This document shows, piece after piece, positions 1 through 8,740 of a DNA stretch of 64,000 nucleotides. Below the pieces are notes generated by a model. It was not told where the DNA came from. It was given only the letters and a program-made list of their open reading frames with translations, and did not search any database. The stretch is from CAZJFH01 sp964545205 (GTDB lineage Bacteria > Pseudomonadota > Alphaproteobacteria > Rhodospirillales > Magnetospirillaceae). The number at the start of each line of letters is the position of its first letter. Positions within the stretch are counted from its first letter, which is position 1. The stretch is taken from the NCBI GenBank assembly GCA_964545205.1, contig CAZJFH010000003.1:58511-122510 (forward strand), given 5' to 3'. The position numbers and the translations under genes are program-made.

Positions 1-405
1 GTCGCCACGGTCGCGCGCTTCGCCGGCCGCGCGCCCGCCCACGCCGCCCCGGCGCCGGATGCCGGCTTCGTGCCGCTGGACGGGCTGGCGCGCGTCGGCG
101 GCGACCGCGAACTCTTCCGAGAGCTCCTGGAGCTGTTTCTCGCCCATCACCGCCAGTCGGGCGAAGCGGTGATCAGGGCGCTGGCGGCCGGCGACCGCGG
201 CGCCGCCCGCGCCGAGACCCATTCGCTGAAAGGCGCCGCCGGCAACATCGGCCTCGACGAGGTCTGGCGGGTCGCGGCGCGGCTCGAAGCCGCCCTGGTC
301 GAAGACGAAGGCTCGACCGACATGCTGGCCGCCGAGCTGAACGGCGCGCTCGCCCAGGCCGTCGCCGAGATCGCCGCCTATCTGGGGCACGGCGCGACCG
401 CTTGA
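1..405 (+). CDS. Hpt phosphotransfer domain, C-terminal part of a (hybrid) histidine kinase; 5' end outside window
   Basis: The frame is open from the first base, so the gene starts outside the window. The visible 134 residues are a short linker and one Hpt domain, the four-helix module that relays phosphate between receiver domains. The motif HSLKGAAGNIG carries the phosphorylatable histidine (codon 220-222). The residues before it (VATVARFAGR) look like the last helix of a receiver domain, so the whole protein is probably a hybrid kinase ending REC-Hpt; this is inference. A GTG at 70 is open but lies inside the domain boundary and is unlikely to be the true start. The stop lies 56 bases before trpG. 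The domain call is confident; the rest of the protein is unseen. Confidence 0.85.
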   Translation, partial: VATVARFAGRAPAHAAPAPDAGFVPLDGLARVGGDRELFRELLELFLAHHRQSGEAVIRALAAGDRGAARAETHSLKGAAGNIGLDEVWRVAARLEAALVEDEGSTDMLAAELNGALAQAVAEIAAYLGHGATA

Positions 406-461
406 CCCCCCGCGGGCCGGCGGGCATTCTGCCGGCTGGTCAAAGTCCTGGTGCCGCCTCC

Positions 462-1052
462 ATGTTCCTGCTCATCGACAACTACGACAGCTTCACCTAC
501 AACCTGTGGCACTACCTGGGCGAGCTCGGCGCCGAGGTGGTGGTGAAGCGCAACGACGCGCTGAGCGCCGACGAGGCGCTGGCGTTGCGGCCCCAGGGCA
601 TCGTCGTCTCGCCCGGCCCCTGCGATCCCGACCGCGCCGGCATCTGCCTCGAGCTGATCGCCAAGGCCGCCGGCCGGGTGCCGCTGTTCGGGGTCTGCCT
701 GGGTCACCAGTCGATCGGCCAGGCCTTCGGCGGCCGCGTCGTGCGGGCGCCCGCGCCGATGCACGGCAAGATCAGCGCCATCGCCCACAACGGCGCCGGC
801 GTCTTCGCCGGCCTGCCGAGCCCGTTCGACGCCACCCGCTACCATTCGCTGCTGGTCGAGCGGGCCAGCCTGCCCGACTGCCTCGAGGTCACCGCCTGGA
901 CCGAGGACGGACTGATCATGGGGCTGGCCCACAAGGACCTGCCGGTGTGGGGCGTGCAGTTCCATCCCGAGAGCATCGCCTCGCAGCACGGCCACGCCAT
1001 TCTGCGCAATTTCCTCGACCTCAGCCGCAAGACCTTGGGGAGCGCCGCCTGA
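462..1052 (+). CDS. trpG: Anthranilate synthase component II (glutamine amidotransferase)
   Basis: This 196-residue class I glutamine amidotransferase releases ammonia from glutamine for anthranilate synthase (TrpE) in tryptophan synthesis; the PabA role in folate synthesis is also possible for this family. The nucleophile is Cys79 in GVCLGHQ, and the His168/Glu170 pair lies in QFHPES. The ATG at 462 is chosen because MFLLIDNYDSFTYN is the family's usual N-terminus; the frame continues upstream to a TTG at 402 that would add 20 unrelated residues. The stop overlaps the trpD start by one base (TGATG), so translation is probably coupled. trpE is not in the window. Confidence 0.95.
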   Translation: MFLLIDNYDSFTYNLWHYLGELGAEVVVKRNDALSADEALALRPQGIVVSPGPCDPDRAGICLELIAKAAGRVPLFGVCLGHQSIGQAFGGRVVRAPAPMHGKISAIAHNGAGVFAGLPSPFDATRYHSLLVERASLPDCLEVTAWTEDGLIMGLAHKDLPVWGVQFHPESIASQHGHAILRNFLDLSRKTLGSAA

Positions 1053-2092
1053 TGACCGCCATCGCCGACATGAAGGACCTGATCGCCCGCGTCGCCGGCG
1101 GCGAGCGCCTGTCCGAGGCCCAGGCCGAGCGCGCCTTCGACATCATCATGTCGGGCGACGCCACCCCGGCCCAGATCGGCGGCTTCCTGATGGCGCTGCG
1201 CGTGCGCGGCGAGACGGTCGAGGAGATCACCGGCGCCGCGCGCACCATGCGCGCCAAGGCGGCCCGGATCGCCGCCCCGCCCGGCGCCATCGACACCTGC
1301 GGCACCGGCGGCGACGCCTCCGGCACCTTCAACATCTCGACCGGCGCCGCGATCGTCGTCGCCGCCTGCGGCGTGCCGGTCGCCAAGCACGGCAACCGGG
1401 CGCTGTCGTCCAAGTCGGGCTCGGCCGACGTGCTGCTGGCGCTGGGCGTCAAGATCGACGCCGAGATGGAGCTGGTGCGCGAGGCGCTGTTCACCTGCGG
1501 AATCGGTTTCCTGATGGCGCCGCGCCACCACGCCGCGATGCGCCACGTCGCCGGCCCGCGCGTCGAACTCGGCACCCGCACCGTCTTCAACCTGCTGGGG
1601 CCGCTGTCGAACCCGGCCGGCACCCGGCGCCAGGTGGTCGGCGTGTTCTCCGACGCCTGGCTGGCGCCGCTGGCCGAGACCCTGGGCCGCCTCGGCGCCG
1701 AGCGCGCCTGGGTCGTGCACGGGTCCGACGGCCTCGACGAGCTTACCACCACCGGGCCGTCGAAGGTCGCCGAATGGCGCGACGGCAAGGTCCACATGCT
1801 GGAGATCACTCCCGAGGAGGTCGGGCTCAAGCGCGCCCTGCCCGAGGAGCTCAAGGGCGGCGACGCCGAGGTCAACGCCGAGGCGATCCGCCGTCTGGTC
1901 GCCGGCGACCCCGGCCCCTACCGAGACATCGTGCTGCTCAACGCCGCCGCGGCGCTGGTCGTCGCCGGCAAGGCGCTGGACCTCAAGGAAGGCCTGATGA
2001 TGGGCGGGTGCGCCATCGACGAGGGCGCGGCCCGCAACACCCTCGACACGCTGGTCGCCATCACCAACCGGACGCCGGCGGCCTCGGCATGA
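1052..2092 (+). CDS. trpD: Anthranilate phosphoribosyltransferase
   Basis: This enzyme transfers the phosphoribosyl group of PRPP to anthranilate, the second step of the tryptophan branch. The 346-residue length is normal. The PRPP-binding motif GTGGD is at residues 84-88, followed by FNIST and the KHGNRALSSKSGSAD segment, which together mark the family. The start ATG shares its A with the trpG stop, and the end overlaps the trpC start (ATGA at 2089-2092). The unfused trpG-trpD-trpC order is common in Alphaproteobacteria. Confidence 0.97.
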   Translation: MTAIADMKDLIARVAGGERLSEAQAERAFDIIMSGDATPAQIGGFLMALRVRGETVEEITGAARTMRAKAARIAAPPGAIDTCGTGGDASGTFNISTGAAIVVAACGVPVAKHGNRALSSKSGSADVLLALGVKIDAEMELVREALFTCGIGFLMAPRHHAAMRHVAGPRVELGTRTVFNLLGPLSNPAGTRRQVVGVFSDAWLAPLAETLGRLGAERAWVVHGSDGLDELTTTGPSKVAEWRDGKVHMLEITPEEVGLKRALPEELKGGDAEVNAEAIRRLVAGDPGPYRDIVLLNAAAALVVAGKALDLKEGLMMGGCAIDEGAARNTLDTLVAITNRTPAASA

Positions 2093-2880
2093 GCGACGTC
2101 CTCGCCCGCATCTGCGACGACAAGCGCGGCCATGTCGCCGCCTGCAAGGCGGCGCGGCCGCTGCAAGCGGTGCAGGCCGCGGCCGCCCGCGCCGACGCGC
2201 CGCGCGGCTTCGCCGACGCGCTGTCGGCCAAGGTCGCCGCCGGCGGCTACGGCCTGATCGCCGAGATCAAGAAGGCCTCGCCCTCGGCCGGGCTGATCCG
2301 CCCCGACTTCGACCCGCCGGCGCTGGCCCGCGCCTACCAGGACGGCGGCGCCGCCTGCCTGTCGGTGCTGACCGACCGGCCCTATTTCCAGGGCGAGGAT
2401 TCCTACCTGGTCGCCGCCCGCGCGGCGGTCGATTTGCCGTGCCTGCGCAAGGACTTCATGGTCGATCCTTACCAGGTGTGGGAAGCCCGCGCGCTGGGTG
2501 CGGACTGCATCCTGCTGATCATGGCGGCGCTCGAGGACGGCCTGGCGGCGGATCTCGAAGGCCTGGCCCTCGAGCTCGGCATGGACGTGCTGATCGAGGT
2601 CCACGACGAAGCCGAGATGACGCGCGCCCTGCGCCTGCGCTCGGGCCTGATCGGGGTCAACAACCGCAACCTCAAGACCATGACCACCGACATCGCCACC
2701 ACCGAGCGTCTGGCGGCGATGGTGCCGGCCGACCGCGTGCTGGTCGCCGAAAGCGGCCTCAAGGGCCCGGCCGAGCTGGCGCGGCTGGCCAGGTGCGGCG
2801 CCAGGCGCTTCCTGATCGGCGAGAGCCTGATGCGCCAGCAGGACGTGACCGCGGCGACGCGGGCACTGTTGGCATCGTGA
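2089..2880 (+). CDS. trpC: Indole-3-glycerol phosphate synthase
   Basis: This 263-residue TIM-barrel enzyme closes the ring of CdRP to indole-3-glycerol phosphate. The family motifs EIKKASPSAG (catalytic Lys and phosphate-side loop), LRKDFM, GVNNRNL and AESGL appear in order along the barrel. The start overlaps the trpD stop by four bases (ATGA), so the three trp genes form one translationally coupled unit. It is a single-function protein and is not fused to TrpF. A perfect 11-bp palindrome begins right after its stop codon (separate entry). Confidence 0.97.
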   Translation: MSDVLARICDDKRGHVAACKAARPLQAVQAAAARADAPRGFADALSAKVAAGGYGLIAEIKKASPSAGLIRPDFDPPALARAYQDGGAACLSVLTDRPYFQGEDSYLVAARAAVDLPCLRKDFMVDPYQVWEARALGADCILLIMAALEDGLAADLEGLALELGMDVLIEVHDEAEMTRALRLRSGLIGVNNRNLKTMTTDIATTERLAAMVPADRVLVAESGLKGPAELARLARCGARRFLIGESLMRQQDVTAATRALLAS

Positions 2881-2883
2881 ATG

Positions 2884-2907
2884 CCCTCTCCCGCCTGCGG
2901 GAGAGGG
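2884..2907. repeat. Intergenic palindrome between trpC and moaC
   Basis: CCCTCTCCCGC (2884-2894) and GCGGGAGAGGG (2897-2907) form a perfect 11-bp inverted repeat with a two-base centre. It starts three bases after the trpC stop and has no T-run after it, so it does not look like a Rho-independent terminator. The same kind of C-rich/G-rich palindrome occurs at 8741-8813 and 26791-26916, so this is probably one copy of a dispersed intergenic repeat. Confidence 0.8.
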
Positions 2908-2931
2908 AGCAACACGAGGAACGGAACGCAA

Positions 2932-3408
2932 ATGCCTGAATTCACGCATTTCGACGCCCAGGGCAACGCGGTGATGGTCGACGTCTCGGACAAGACCGAG
3001 ACCGAGCGCGTCGCCACCGCCAAGGGCCGGGTGCTGGTCTCGGCCGAGACCATGCGGCTGATCCAGGCCGGCGGCCTCAAGAAGGGCGACGTCCTGGCGG
3101 TGGCGCAGCTCGCCGGCATCATGGGCGCCAAGCGCACCCCCGACCTGATCCCGCTGTGCCATCCGTTGGCCCTGACCTCCGTCAAGGTAGAGCTGACGGC
3201 CAATCCCGACGACAATGCCGTCGAGATCGCCGCGACCTGCAAGCTGAAGGGCCGCACCGGCGTCGAGATGGAGGCGCTGACCGCGGTCAGCGTCGCGGCG
3301 CTGACCGTCTACGACATGTGCAAGGCGGTCGACAAAGGCATGCGCATCGGCGACATCCGGCTGGTGCGAAAATCGGGTGGCAAATCCGGGACTTACGAGG
3401 CCGAGTGA
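2932..3408 (+). CDS. moaC: Cyclic pyranopterin monophosphate synthase
   Basis: MoaC converts 3',8-cyclo-dihydro-GTP, made by MoaA, to cyclic pyranopterin monophosphate in molybdenum cofactor synthesis. The 158 residues contain the conserved LCHPL, GVEMEAL and DKGMRIGDIRL segments. The ATG at 2932 follows an AGGA-type ribosome site at 2917-2920; the frame is open further up to 2881 but that part is the intergenic palindrome. It ends with an ATG-overlap (TGATG) on moeA. Confidence 0.96.
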   Translation: MPEFTHFDAQGNAVMVDVSDKTETERVATAKGRVLVSAETMRLIQAGGLKKGDVLAVAQLAGIMGAKRTPDLIPLCHPLALTSVKVELTANPDDNAVEIAATCKLKGRTGVEMEALTAVSVAALTVYDMCKAVDKGMRIGDIRLVRKSGGKSGTYEAE

Positions 3409-4604
3409 TGATTTCCGTCGAACAAGCCCGCGCCAAGGTTCTGGCCGGAATCGAAGTGATCGGCGCCGAGCAGGTCGGCGTCGCCCAGGCCGTCGGCCGG
3501 GTTCTGGCCGCCGAGGTGGCGGCGCGGGTCAGTCACCCGCCGGTCGACGTCTCGGCGATGGACGGCTACGCGGTGCGGGCCGCCGACACCGACCCGGCGC
3601 CGGCCAGGCTGCGGCTGAGCGGCGAGTCGGCCGCCGGCCGGCCGTTCGACGGCTCGCTGCGCCCCGGCGAGACGGTGCGCATCTTCACCGGCGCCCAGGT
3701 GCCCGAGGGCGCCGACGCCGTGGTGATGCAGGAGGACGCCGCCCGCGACGGCGCCGAGGTCGAGATGCGCCAGCCGGCGCGGCCCGGCCAGCACATCCGC
3801 CCGGCCGGCCTCGACTTCGCCGCCGGCGCCGTGCTGCTCGACGCCGGCCGGCTGCTGACGCCGCGCGACGTCGGCCTGATCGCGGCGATGAACGTGCCGT
3901 GGATCATGGTCCGCCGCCGTCCCCGCATCGCCATCCTGTCGACCGGCGACGAGATCAGGATGCCCGGGGATCCGCTCGGCCCGGCGCAGATCATCGGCTC
4001 CAACGGCCTCGCCCTGGCCGCCTTCGTCGCGGCCGCCGGCGGCGAGCCGGTGCTGCTCGGCACCGCCATGGACACGATGGAATCGCTGCAGGCGATGCTG
4101 GCGGCGGCGCGCGGCGCCGACCTGCTGCTGACCTCGGGCGGCGCCTCGGTCGGCGACTACGATCTGGTCAAGGATGTCGGCGGCGACCTGGCGCTCGATT
4201 TCTACAAGGTCGCGATGCGCCCGGGAAAGCCGCTGATGTTCGGCCGCCTCGGCGACATGCCGATGCTCGGCCTGCCCGGCAACCCGGTCTCGGCGCTGGT
4301 CTGCGCCGAGATGTTCCTCGGCCCGGCGATGCGCAAGATGGTCGGCCTGGCGCCCGAGGTGCGCGGGCTGGCGGCGACGCTCGGCCGCGACCTGCCGGCC
4401 AACGACCTGCGCCAGGACCATCTGCGCGCCACCTTGACGCGCGACGACGCCGGGCGCCTGGTGGCGACGCCGTTCGACAAGCAGGATTCGGCGATGCTCG
4501 CCAGCCTCGCCCGCGCCGACGGCCTCGTCATCCGGGCGCCGCACGCGCCGGCGGCCAAGGCCGGCGAGACGGTGACGGTGATCCCGCTGGCGGCGGGTTG
4601 GTAG
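3408..4604 (+). CDS. moeA: Molybdopterin molybdenumtransferase
   Basis: MoeA inserts molybdate into adenylated molybdopterin. The 398-residue protein has the usual N-terminal region with DVSAMDGYAVR, the MoCF-biosynthesis domain with LSTGDE, TSGGASVGDYD and MRPGKPLMFG, and the LPGNPVS motif near residue 290. Its start shares one base with the moaC stop, so the two genes are coupled. trpGDC-moaC-moeA-lexA is a gene order I know from several Alphaproteobacteria. Confidence 0.96.
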   Translation: MISVEQARAKVLAGIEVIGAEQVGVAQAVGRVLAAEVAARVSHPPVDVSAMDGYAVRAADTDPAPARLRLSGESAAGRPFDGSLRPGETVRIFTGAQVPEGADAVVMQEDAARDGAEVEMRQPARPGQHIRPAGLDFAAGAVLLDAGRLLTPRDVGLIAAMNVPWIMVRRRPRIAILSTGDEIRMPGDPLGPAQIIGSNGLALAAFVAAAGGEPVLLGTAMDTMESLQAMLAAARGADLLLTSGGASVGDYDLVKDVGGDLALDFYKVAMRPGKPLMFGRLGDMPMLGLPGNPVSALVCAEMFLGPAMRKMVGLAPEVRGLAATLGRDLPANDLRQDHLRATLTRDDAGRLVATPFDKQDSAMLASLARADGLVIRAPHAPAAKAGETVTVIPLAAGW

Positions 4605-4621
4605 GCCTTGACGGGTTGCGG

Positions 4622-4636
4622 GAACTAAACTAGAAC
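4622..4636. promoter_or_regulatory. SOS box (LexA operator), GAAC-N7-GAAC
   Basis: GAAC (4622-4625), seven bases, GAAC (4633-4636) is a perfect direct-repeat LexA box of the alphaproteobacterial type (GTTC-N7-GTTC read on the other strand). It lies 46 bases upstream of the lexA start, between moeA and lexA, so lexA is almost certainly autoregulated. No second box of this form was seen before ruvC, yebC or the other genes here. Confidence 0.85.
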
Positions 4637-4682
4637 ATTACTTTGATGTTTTGGATTTGTTCCTAACGCCGGAGGGGGCGGA

Positions 4683-5411
4683 ATGCTGACCCGCAAGCAG
4701 TACGAGCTGCTGATCTTCATCGACCAGCGCCTGAAGGCGACGGGCGTGTCGCCGTCCTTCGACGAGATGAAGGCGGCCCTGGGCCTGAAGTCGAAATCCG
4801 GCATCCACCGCCTGATCACCGGGCTCGAGGAACGCGGCTTCATCCGCCGCCTCGCCCACCGCGCCCGCGCGCTCGAGGTGATGCGCCTGCCCGAGAACGC
4901 CGGCGAGCCGGCGGCCGAGGATCTCGACGCCGCCGAGGCGCCGCCGTCGCGCCCGGCCTTCACCCCGAACGTCATCCCCGGCGGCTTCCGCAACGGCCTG
5001 CCCGGCGCCGCCGTCGCCGACGGCGCCGAGGCGATCTCGCTGCCGCTCTACGGCAGGATCGCCGCCGGCACGCCGATCGAGGCGCTGCGCGACCATTCCA
5101 ACACCATCGGCGTGCCCGGCTCGATGCTCGGCAGCGGCGAGCACTACGCGCTGGAGGTCGAGGGCGATTCGATGATCGACGCCGGCATCCTCGACGGCGA
5201 CACGGTGATCATCCGCCGCTGCGAGAGCGCCGAGAACGGCCAGATCGTCGTCGCCCTGGTCGACGGCGGCGAGGTGACGCTCAAGCGCCTGCGCCGCAAG
5301 GGCTCGTCGATCGCGCTGGAGCCCGCCAACGCCAAGTACGAGACCCGGGTGTTCGGCCCCGACCGCGTCCGCGTCCAGGGCCGGCTGATCGGGCTGCTGC
5401 GCAAGTACTGA
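4683..5411 (+). CDS. lexA: LexA repressor (SOS regulator, self-cleaving S24 peptidase)
   Basis: LexA represses SOS genes and is inactivated by RecA-stimulated self-cleavage. The 242-residue protein has an N-terminal winged helix (residues 1-70), a linker, and a C-terminal S24 domain. The cleavage site is Ala128-Gly129 (RIAAG), the nucleophile is Ser163 in GDSM and the general base is Lys201 in VTLKRL. A GGAGGGGG ribosome site precedes the ATG. The linker (residues 70-115) is long, as is usual in alphaproteobacterial LexA (about 230-240 residues). Confidence 0.97.
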   Translation: MLTRKQYELLIFIDQRLKATGVSPSFDEMKAALGLKSKSGIHRLITGLEERGFIRRLAHRARALEVMRLPENAGEPAAEDLDAAEAPPSRPAFTPNVIPGGFRNGLPGAAVADGAEAISLPLYGRIAAGTPIEALRDHSNTIGVPGSMLGSGEHYALEVEGDSMIDAGILDGDTVIIRRCESAENGQIVVALVDGGEVTLKRLRRKGSSIALEPANAKYETRVFGPDRVRVQGRLIGLLRKY

Positions 5412-5540
5412 GCGGCACCCCGTTCGCAGTGGTGTCGAACCACACCTGGAAAGCGGAAAGAAACGCCGTCGGACCAGCGGCTTGCATGGCGGCTCGACGA
5501 CAGCGTTCGACGACAGCTTGAATCCCGGGCCGGGACGCGC

Positions 5541-6110
5541 TCACACCGGCAGGCCGGCGACCTGTTCGCGCAGTTCCTCCATCCGGCGCTGGGCTTCCTC
5601 GAGGTGCGGATTGATCTCCAGCACCTTCTCGAACACCCTCACCGCCGTCTGGTCGTCGCCGACCTCGTGGAAGATGCGGCCGAGGAGGTTCAGCGCGCCG
5701 AAATGCCGCGGCTCCAGCGAGAGCACGTTGCGCAGGTCGCTGACCGCCGGCCCGTACTCGTCCTGCAGCCAATGGACCAGCGCCCGCATGTTCCAGCCCT
5801 CGGCGAAGTGCGGCGCCAGGCTGACCACCTGGTCGAAGGCGCGGATCGCGCCGTCGACGTCGTTGGCGTGGATGGCCTGCAGGCCCTGGAGCATCAGCCG
5901 GTCGACCTCCTCGCGGCCCGATTCCGACCAGGCATGGATGATCGCCACCTCGATCATCTCCGCCTCCTCGGCGTTCGAGGTCGTCTGCAGCCGCTCGAAC
6001 AGCTTGTCGAGGTCGGCGTGCCCGGCATGGCCGATGTCGTCGGGACTCCGCTCCGAGCACGACGGCGCGGCCACGGACAGGACGATGAGCAAGGCCATGA
6101 CGATCCGCAT
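5541..6110 (-). CDS. Secreted TPR-repeat protein of unknown function
   Basis: The protein has 189 residues if it starts at the ATG at 6110. The N-terminus (MRIVMALLIVLSVAAP) is a plausible signal peptide, with a cysteine following (APSC) that fits a lipobox poorly. The rest is helical with at least two TPR units (GLQAIHANDVDGAIRAFDQV and the block near ALNLLGRIFHEVGDDQTAVRVFEKVLEINP). A start at 6146 is also open and would add 12 residues before the hydrophobic segment. TPR proteins scaffold protein contacts; the partner cannot be inferred. It converges with lexA, and the 129 bases between them hold only a weak 5-bp hairpin (5432-5446) and no clear terminator. Confidence 0.7.
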   Translation of the reverse strand: MRIVMALLIVLSVAAPSCSERSPDDIGHAGHADLDKLFERLQTTSNAEEAEMIEVAIIHAWSESGREEVDRLMLQGLQAIHANDVDGAIRAFDQVVSLAPHFAEGWNMRALVHWLQDEYGPAVSDLRNVLSLEPRHFGALNLLGRIFHEVGDDQTAVRVFEKVLEINPHLEEAQRRMEELREQVAGLPV

Positions 6111-6216
6111 GCCCTGGCATGTGGGCGCGCCCGCGCGCCGCGCCAAGCCGGCGCCCGCGGTGCGGAAGTTTGCCCGCGGGCGCCAAGCGGCATAACACTA
6201 TGGCGGAAGGGCGAGC

Positions 6217-7497
6217 CTAGCCGAGCGCCGCCGGCCGCGGCCCGCCGGTCGCCCAGTCGAGCAGTTCGACCGTGTGCACGATCGGCAGCGCGGTGCCGCC
6301 GCCGATCTGCATCATGCAGCCGACGTTGCCGGCCGCGATCACCTGCGGCGCCACCGATTCGATGTTGGCGACCTTGCGGTCGCGCAGCCGGTCGGCGAGT
6401 TCGGGCTGCAGGATGTTGTAGGTGCCGGCCGAGCCGCAGCACAGATGACCCTCGGGCACCTCGCGCACCTCGAAGCCGGCGTGCCGCAGCAGCGCCTTGG
6501 GCTCGTTGCGCACCCGCTGGCCGTGCTGCAGCGAGCAGGCGGCGTGATAGGCCACCACCATCCCCTGCCCGGCCACCGGCGGCCTCAGCGTGATCCCGGC
6601 CAGCAGTTCGGTGACGTCGCGGGTCATCGCCGACACCGCCGCGGCCTTGTCGGCCCACTCGGGTTCGGTGCGCAGCATGAAGCCGTAGTCCTTGACCACC
6701 GTGCCGCAGCCCGAGGCGTTGATCACCACCGCGTCGAGACCGCCGCGCTCCTTCTCGCGCAGCCAGGCGGCGACGTTGGCCTTGACGAAATCCAGCGCCT
6801 CGTCCTCGTGGCCGAGATGGTGGGTCAGCGCGCCGCAGCAGCCGGAGCCCTCGGCGACGACGACCTCGATGCCGTGGCGGGTCAGCAGGCGGATGGTGGC
6901 GGCGTTGATGTTCTGCGCCACCACCTGCTGCACGCAGCCGGCCAGCAGCGCGACGCGGCCCTGGCGCTCGCCCTCGGCCGGGAACACCTGCGGCTTCAGC
7001 GGCGCCGCCGGCGCCTGGGCCGGCGCCATCGCCACCATGCCCTTGAGGCGGCCCGGCAGCAGTCCGGCGAACGGCTTGCCCAGCTTGGCGCCCAGCAGCG
7101 CGACGCGGAAGCGCGCCGGATAGGGCAGCACGGCGTTGAGCAGCCGGCGCAGGGCGCGGTCGGCCGGCGCGCGGGCGCTGGTCTTCTCGATGTGGGTGCG
7201 GGCCTGGTCGACGAGGTGCATGTAATGCACGCCCGAGGGACAGGTCGTCATGCAGGACAGGCAGGACAGGCAGCGGTCGATATGGGTCTTGACCGTCTCC
7301 GAGGCCGGCTTGTCGTTCTCCAGCATGTCCTTGATCAGGTAGATGCGCCCGCGCGGGCTGTCGTTCTCGTCGGCGAGCAGCACGTAGGTCGGACAGGTCG
7401 CGGTGCAGAAGCCGCAATGGACGCATTTGCGCAGGATCTCGTCGGCGGCGGCGATGCCGGGATGGGCGAGCTGGGCGGCGGTGAAGTTGGTCTGCAT
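6217..7497 (-). CDS. glcF: Glycolate oxidase iron-sulfur subunit
   Basis: GlcF carries electrons from the GlcD/GlcE flavin subunits towards the membrane quinone pool during glycolate oxidation to glyoxylate. Two 4Fe-4S motifs are visible: Cys25/28/31/35 (CVHCGFCTATCPTY) and Cys76/79/82/86 (CLSCLSCMTTCPSG). Two CCG-type heterodisulfide-reductase-like domains follow (SGCCGALTHH and HLCCGSAGTYN). The 426-residue length is normal. It is the last gene of glcDEF, and its ATG is one base after the glcE stop. Confidence 0.95.
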   Translation of the reverse strand: MQTNFTAAQLAHPGIAAADEILRKCVHCGFCTATCPTYVLLADENDSPRGRIYLIKDMLENDKPASETVKTHIDRCLSCLSCMTTCPSGVHYMHLVDQARTHIEKTSARAPADRALRRLLNAVLPYPARFRVALLGAKLGKPFAGLLPGRLKGMVAMAPAQAPAAPLKPQVFPAEGERQGRVALLAGCVQQVVAQNINAATIRLLTRHGIEVVVAEGSGCCGALTHHLGHEDEALDFVKANVAAWLREKERGGLDAVVINASGCGTVVKDYGFMLRTEPEWADKAAAVSAMTRDVTELLAGITLRPPVAGQGMVVAYHAACSLQHGQRVRNEPKALLRHAGFEVREVPEGHLCCGSAGTYNILQPELADRLRDRKVANIESVAPQVIAAGNVGCMMQIGGGTALPIVHTVELLDWATGGPRPAALG

Positions 7498-7498
7498 C

Positions 7499-8719
7499 TC
7501 AGAGTCCCGCGTGCATGCGGCCCGGGTTGAGCACCCGGGCGGGATCGAAGGCGTCCTTGACCCGCTCGGTCAGAGTCCGCATCGGCGGCGCCAGCGGCGT
7601 GAACGGATCGACGCGCCCGCGCGTCTCGGCCGGCGCCCGCACCAGCGTCGCGGTGCCGCGGGCGTCGGCGGCGATGCCGCGCGCCACGGCCGCGCCGGCG
7701 TCGTCGCCGCCGCGCACCGCCAGCCAGAGCTGGCCGCCGCCGCGGTCGAGGAAGGCCTCGGCGTCGAGCTGGTCGAGCAACGCGCCGAGCGCCCAGCCGC
7801 CGGCGGACGGCGGCAGCGCCAGGCGCCACACCGCGCGGTCGTCGCCGACGAAGGCGGCGACGTCGCGCAGCTCGCGCCACAGGGCGCGCGAGTTGGCGGA
7901 ATGCAGCTCCTCGCTCGGGCCGAAGCCGCCGAGTTCGTTGCGCAGGGCGGCGCAGCGATAGGCCACCGAGGGCTCCGGCCCCTCGATACGGATCGCCGTG
8001 ACCGCCCGGCCGGCGCCGGCGACGTAGGACACGCCCGAACGCGCCGCCAGCCCGGCCGGCAGATGCGCCGCGCCGGAGACCTCGTGGCAGCTGTGCAGGG
8101 CCTGGGTCATCGCCTTGACCGCCGCGTCCTGGTCCAGCCCGAGCAGCAGCACGGTGCGCACCTTCTCGGGCTGCGGCAGCACCTTGAAGGTCAGCTCGGT
8201 GATCGCCGCCAGCGTGCCGTAGGAGCCGGCCAGCAGCTTCGGCAGGTCGAAGCCGGTGACGTTCTTGACCACCCGGCCGCCGGTCTTGAACGCCTCGCCG
8301 CGCCCCGAGACGCAACGCACGCCGAGGATGTGGTCGCGCGCCGCGCCGATGGCCAGGCGCCGCGGTCCGGCCAGGTTGCAGGCGAACAGCCCGCCGACCG
8401 TCCCCAGCCCCGCCGCCAGCCCGAGCAGCGGCCCGTAATCGGCCGGCTCGAAGGCCAGGCGCTGGCGGTTGTCGTCGAGCAGGGCCTTGACCTCGGCCAG
8501 CGGCGTGCCGGCGCGGGCGGACATCACCAGCTCGTTGGGCTCGTACATCGTGACGCCGGACAGGCCCGACAGGTCGAGCGTGTGCGCCACCTGCAGCGGG
8601 CGGCCGAGGGCGCGCTTGCTGCCGGTGCCGACGACCTCGAGCGGCGTGCGGCTGCCATGGGCCCAGGAAATCGCCTCGGCGGCCTGGGCCTCGTCGTTGG
8701 GTGCGAGGATTTCGGTCAT
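7499..8719 (-). CDS. glcE: Glycolate oxidase FAD-binding subunit
   Basis: GlcE is the smaller FAD-binding subunit of glycolate oxidase (406 residues, close to the usual 350-420). It shows the FAD-binding type 4 fold near residues 5-170, including TPLEVVGTGSKRALGRP, AGTPLAEV, GTVGGLFACNLAGPRR and the segment GRVVKNVTGFDLPKLLAGSYGTL. The ATG at 8719 gives MTEILAPNDEAQ; an upstream TTG-type start at 8737 would add six residues and has no better ribosome site. It lies between glcD and glcF on the minus strand. Confidence 0.93.
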   Translation of the reverse strand: MTEILAPNDEAQAAEAISWAHGSRTPLEVVGTGSKRALGRPLQVAHTLDLSGLSGVTMYEPNELVMSARAGTPLAEVKALLDDNRQRLAFEPADYGPLLGLAAGLGTVGGLFACNLAGPRRLAIGAARDHILGVRCVSGRGEAFKTGGRVVKNVTGFDLPKLLAGSYGTLAAITELTFKVLPQPEKVRTVLLLGLDQDAAVKAMTQALHSCHEVSGAAHLPAGLAARSGVSYVAGAGRAVTAIRIEGPEPSVAYRCAALRNELGGFGPSEELHSANSRALWRELRDVAAFVGDDRAVWRLALPPSAGGWALGALLDQLDAEAFLDRGGGQLWLAVRGGDDAGAAVARGIAADARGTATLVRAPAETRGRVDPFTPLAPPMRTLTERVKDAFDPARVLNPGRMHAGL

Positions 8720-8740
8720 GGTCTGGTTTCCTGGCAATCC

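Noticed and set aside
2881..2931. Longer MoaC start at 2881
   Set aside because: The added residues come from the palindrome; MoaC homologues begin near the ATG at 2932, which has an AGGA site.
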